The translations under genes and the position numbers were made by a program. This document shows, piece after piece, positions 5,599 through 7,158 of a stretch of DNA of 7,158 nt. Positions within the stretch are counted from its first letter, which is position 1. The number at the start of each line of letters is the position of its first letter. Below the pieces are notes generated by a model, which worked only from the letters and a program-made list of their open reading frames with translations, did no database searches and was not told where the DNA came from. This DNA is from an uncultured Peptococcaceae bacterium (GTDB lineage Bacteria > Bacillota > Desulfitobacteriia > Desulfitobacteriales > Syntrophobotulaceae): positions 1-7,158 of the forward strand of contig CALBJS010000173.1 in assembly GCA_937892995.1 (NCBI GenBank). Reading direction: 5' to 3'.

Positions 5599-6318
5599 TT
5601 ACTTAAAGAACCTAGAGAAGAAAAACTTAACCTTAAGTTTTTCTTTCTTATTTATTAGTGGATTATCCCCTTTTGCCAGCGAATTATCATCTTTTTCCCG
5701 GGAATCTGTTCCTTGACTAGAATCTTCATTCTCCTGCGAATTTGCTTTCTCTCCTTGAACAGTATCTAGCGGCACTCCCGGCTTTCCATCTACCGGAAGA
5801 CTAGTGGATTCTTCCACATTTACAAAACACAGAGGGGGAAATAAGACACACCACCAATTCGCTCCTTGGGCTTTACCGATCATAATCTTAACTGCTTCAT
5901 ACTCGCCCCCGGGAAGAACTATGTTTCCATATGATTTCGTAGGAAAAGTATGAAGACCATAATCCAGAGTTAGTGGATAATCCTTCCCTCGTTCTTTCAT
6001 TACTGTTTCGGCAATAGCGAGAAACTCCCCTTCCATCTCTTGGATAATTCCCCTGGACTCTTCCAAAGAAACAGACTCTGCAAGTCTGGGAGCGACTTTT
6101 TTCAAAATCTCATCCCTTACAGCATATTTAAGAAGTTGATCTTCTTCACTATCCGAATTCGCTATGACATGGAACCTAATGAGAGGAGCTATGGTTTCCT
6201 TACCTTGAACTTTATTTAGGGCCTGATACCCGATGCTCATCCCCAAAAGCAGACATATTAATCCGATAATTCTCTTTTTCACTTGCGAACTATCATTTAC
6301 CCAACCTAAATCGAACAT
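5599..6318 (-). CDS. spoIIR: stage II sporulation protein R (SpoIIR)
   Basis: 239-aa secreted sporulation signalling protein. Known role: made in the forespore under sigma-F, exported to the space between the two membranes, it activates the protease SpoIIGA, which cleaves pro-sigma-E in the mother cell. Seen: an N-terminal membrane/signal segment (about 14-33), the family core LIRFHVIANSDSEEDQLLKYAVRDEIL (46-72), DYGLHTFPTKSYGNIVLPGGEYEAVKIMIG (119-148), and the hallmark GANWWCVLFPPLCFVNV (152-168). The tail (170-222) is acidic and rich in Ser/Asn/Asp, and the last 18 residues are Lys/Phe-rich, encoded across a perfect palindrome (5618-5645). The start has AAGGAGAG about 7 nt upstream, and a sigma-F-type promoter lies about 50 bp upstream. 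It is monocistronic, facing the LytTR gene and divergent from the ZIP gene. Identification is firm. Confidence 0.95.
   Translation of the reverse strand: MFDLGWVNDSSQVKKRIIGLICLLLGMSIGYQALNKVQGKETIAPLIRFHVIANSDSEEDQLLKYAVRDEILKKVAPRLAESVSLEESRGIIQEMEGEFLAIAETVMKERGKDYPLTLDYGLHTFPTKSYGNIVLPGGEYEAVKIMIGKAQGANWWCVLFPPLCFVNVEESTSLPVDGKPGVPLDTVQGEKANSQENEDSSQGTDSREKDDNSLAKGDNPLINKKEKLKVKFFFSRFFK
5618..5645. repeat. perfect 13-bp-arm palindrome inside the 3' end of spoIIR
   Basis: Bases 5618-5630 and 5633-5645 are exact complements separated by only CC. A hairpin would open the innermost pairs to make a loop, with an A/T-dominated stem. It encodes the KEKLKVKFFF part of the SpoIIR tail and ends 19 bp before the stop codon. 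It may help end transcription in either direction or protect the 3' end of the message; it could also be an inserted repeat that extended the reading frame. Confidence 0.6.
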
Positions 6319-6368
6319 TTAATCTCTCTCCTTGTATTTAGTCATTATCCAAATGCTTCTTTAGTGGT

Positions 6369-6398
6369 ATTTATTACCAATAAGGAGGTTTTTTATAC
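6369..6398 (-). promoter_or_regulatory. putative sigma-F promoter of spoIIR
   Basis: On the minus strand GTATA (6398-6394) is followed after exactly 15 bp by GGTAATAAAT (6378-6369). The sigma-F consensus known from B. subtilis is GYATA, about 15 bp, then GGNNANAHTR; the -35 matches fully and the -10 matches 8 of 10 positions. It lies about 50 bp upstream of the spoIIR start, and sigma-F control of spoIIR is established in B. subtilis, so sequence and context agree. Confidence 0.65.
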
Positions 6399-6414
6399 AA
6401 GGAGTATATTTTTA

Positions 6415-6442
6415 GGCTGGATGAAATAAGATTCACCAAGCC
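6415..6442. repeat. imperfect hairpin in the spoIIR-ZIP intergenic region
   Basis: GGCTGGATGAA (6415-6425) pairs with TTCACCAAGCC (6432-6442) at 9 of 11 positions across a 6-nt loop. No T-run follows on either strand, so it is not an evident terminator. It is followed by a tandem AAAAAGCC pair (6446-6461). Function is unknown; it could be a leader structure if the ZIP transcript starts this far upstream. Confidence 0.3.
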
Positions 6443-6486
6443 CTTAAAAAGCCAAAAAGCCTCATTGTAAAGAGAACACACTAACA

Positions 6487-6498
6487 GTGACCGGTCAC
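6487..6498. promoter_or_regulatory. 12-bp perfect palindrome upstream of the ZIP gene, operator candidate
   Basis: GTGACCGGTCAC is a perfect dyad 72 bp before the ZIP start, in otherwise AT-rich DNA. A symmetric GC-rich site here could bind a dimeric repressor controlling the transporter or spoIIR. It does not resemble the Zur or MntR boxes I know, so the regulator is not named. Confidence 0.35.
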
Positions 6499-6569
6499 GA
6501 TAACCTAATACCGCGACTCTCAGGGATGACAATTAGTGCTTAATAAAATCCATATTTAGGAGAAGCAAA

Positions 6570-7145
6570 ATGTTCCTATCTTACCAGTCCCCTCTCTATC
6601 TTCTCTATATAAGTACCTTAGCAGGGTTAGCTACTACCTTAGGTTGCCTGATCGTTCTCTTTCTGGGTAATCCTCCGGAAAGACTTCTTGCCCTCCTCTT
6701 GGCAGGGGCCGGGGGAGTTATGCTCGCTGTAGTCTTGCTTGATTTAATTCCTGTGGCCTTAAGTTATGAGCGACCATCCCAATTTCTTGCAGGTTTTTTG
6801 ATGGGTATCCTCTTTATATCGGCAGCAGATAAAATACTTAAGTCCAAATACCGAAGCTTTCCGAAGAACCGCAGAAATCGCCTTCGAAGGGCGGGCATAC
6901 TCATCGCCTCAGGTATAGCTCTCCACGATATCCCCGAAGGAATGGCTATCGCTGTTGGACAAGAATCGACCGGTCATCTGGGCATGCTTATCGCTATCGG
7001 CATAGCTTTCCATAACCTTCCGGAAGGAATGGCCACCGCCACCCCCCTAATCATGGCTGGAATCCGCAAAAGGAAAATCCTGGCCCTAACCTTGGCTATC
7101 GCCTTTTTCACTCCCCTTGGGGCAATCCTGGGAAAAAGGCGATAG
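6570..7145 (+). CDS. ZIP-family divalent metal transporter, 3' end missing
   Basis: Membrane permease of the ZIP (Zrt/Irt-like) family, expected to move zinc, iron or another divalent metal towards the cytosol. Hydrophobic segments are visible at about 10-32, 38-62, 70-86, 108-130, 137-160 and from 168. Between the third and fourth is a basic cytosolic loop (KSKYRSFPKNRRNRLRR, 91-107). Metal-site motifs are HDIPEG (119-124) and HNLPEG (148-153) in adjacent helices, the family signature. The frame runs through FFTPLGAILG and then reads only KRR and a stop; those last codons come from the inverted repeat at the contig edge, so genuine sequence ends about 7131. Roughly 50-60 residues are missing compared with usual prokaryotic ZIP proteins. 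The start has TAGGAGA about 6 nt upstream. It is divergent from spoIIR and no functional link is evident. Confidence 0.9.
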   Translation: MFLSYQSPLYLLYISTLAGLATTLGCLIVLFLGNPPERLLALLLAGAGGVMLAVVLLDLIPVALSYERPSQFLAGFLMGILFISAADKILKSKYRSFPKNRRNRLRRAGILIASGIALHDIPEGMAIAVGQESTGHLGMLIAIGIAFHNLPEGMATATPLIMAGIRKRKILALTLAIAFFTPLGAILGKRR

Positions 7146-7158
7146 CCAAGGTTAGGGC
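7083..7158. repeat. 27-bp inverted repeat folding back at the right contig edge
   Basis: The last 27 bases (7132-7158) are the exact reverse complement of 7083-7109, separated by 22 bp. The fold-back lies inside the ZIP coding region and replaces its continuation. Inverted joins over short distances are the commonest chimera type in multiple-displacement amplification, so this is most likely a technical artefact rather than a biological hairpin. Confidence 0.85.

Noticed and set aside
6381..6404. AAGGAGGT and AAGGAG on the plus strand as ribosome binding sites of a small gene
   Set aside because: No start codon with an open frame follows at a suitable distance; these bases overlap the spoIIR promoter on the other strand.
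1..7158. CRISPR array, tRNA, rRNA, toxin-antitoxin, phage or defence system
   Set aside because: Looked for and not seen; the genes present are recognisable chromosomal housekeeping, sporulation, regulatory and transport genes.

Overview
The window looks like a complete short contig from an endospore-forming, low-to-medium GC Firmicute, most likely a clostridial (Peptococcaceae-like) lineage. The evidence is SpoIIR, a GerM-domain lipoprotein, the gerM/MarR/rph/rdgB neighbourhood also known from Bacillus subtilis (ysmB-gerM-rph-ysnA), strong AAGGAG-type ribosome binding sites and AT-rich intergenic DNA. I cannot assign a genus from sequence alone.

Layout. Minus-strand block from 4506 down to the left edge: gerM-like lipoprotein, MarR regulator, a decayed fragment of a cell-wall amidase gene, a YrrM/TrmR-type O-methyltransferase, a four-helix membrane protein of the DUF1461/TIGR01906 (Lit, lipoprotein intramolecular transacylase) family, RNase PH, and the first three quarters of RdgB (XTP/dITP pyrophosphatase). 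Divergent from gerM, on the plus strand, is an orphan LytTR response regulator (4682-5440). It converges on spoIIR (6318-5599, minus), with a bidirectional terminator and a separate REP-like hairpin between them. Divergent from spoIIR is a ZIP-family metal transporter (6570 onward, plus), cut by the right edge.

Functional themes. Three strands are mixed: spore development (SpoIIR with a visible sigma-F-type promoter; GerM), envelope and lipoprotein chemistry (GerM lipoprotein, Lit-like enzyme, amidase remnant), and RNA/nucleotide housekeeping (RNase PH, RdgB, possibly a tRNA methyltransferase). The MarR gene has a promoter overlapped by a perfect 13-bp dyad, suggesting self-control.

Both ends carry joins that look artificial. 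The first 49 bases repeat bases 260-308 of the same gene, and the last 27 bases are the reverse complement of 7083-7109. Both joins break conserved proteins (RdgB and ZIP) at the contig edge, as expected of chimeric amplification (for example single-cell MDA) or assembly-end artefacts; neither gene should be read as naturally truncated. I found no defence system, CRISPR array, tRNA, rRNA or transposase gene. The most interesting items are the amidase remnant, the Lit-like gene in a sporulation neighbourhood, and the regulatory sites of spoIIR and marR.
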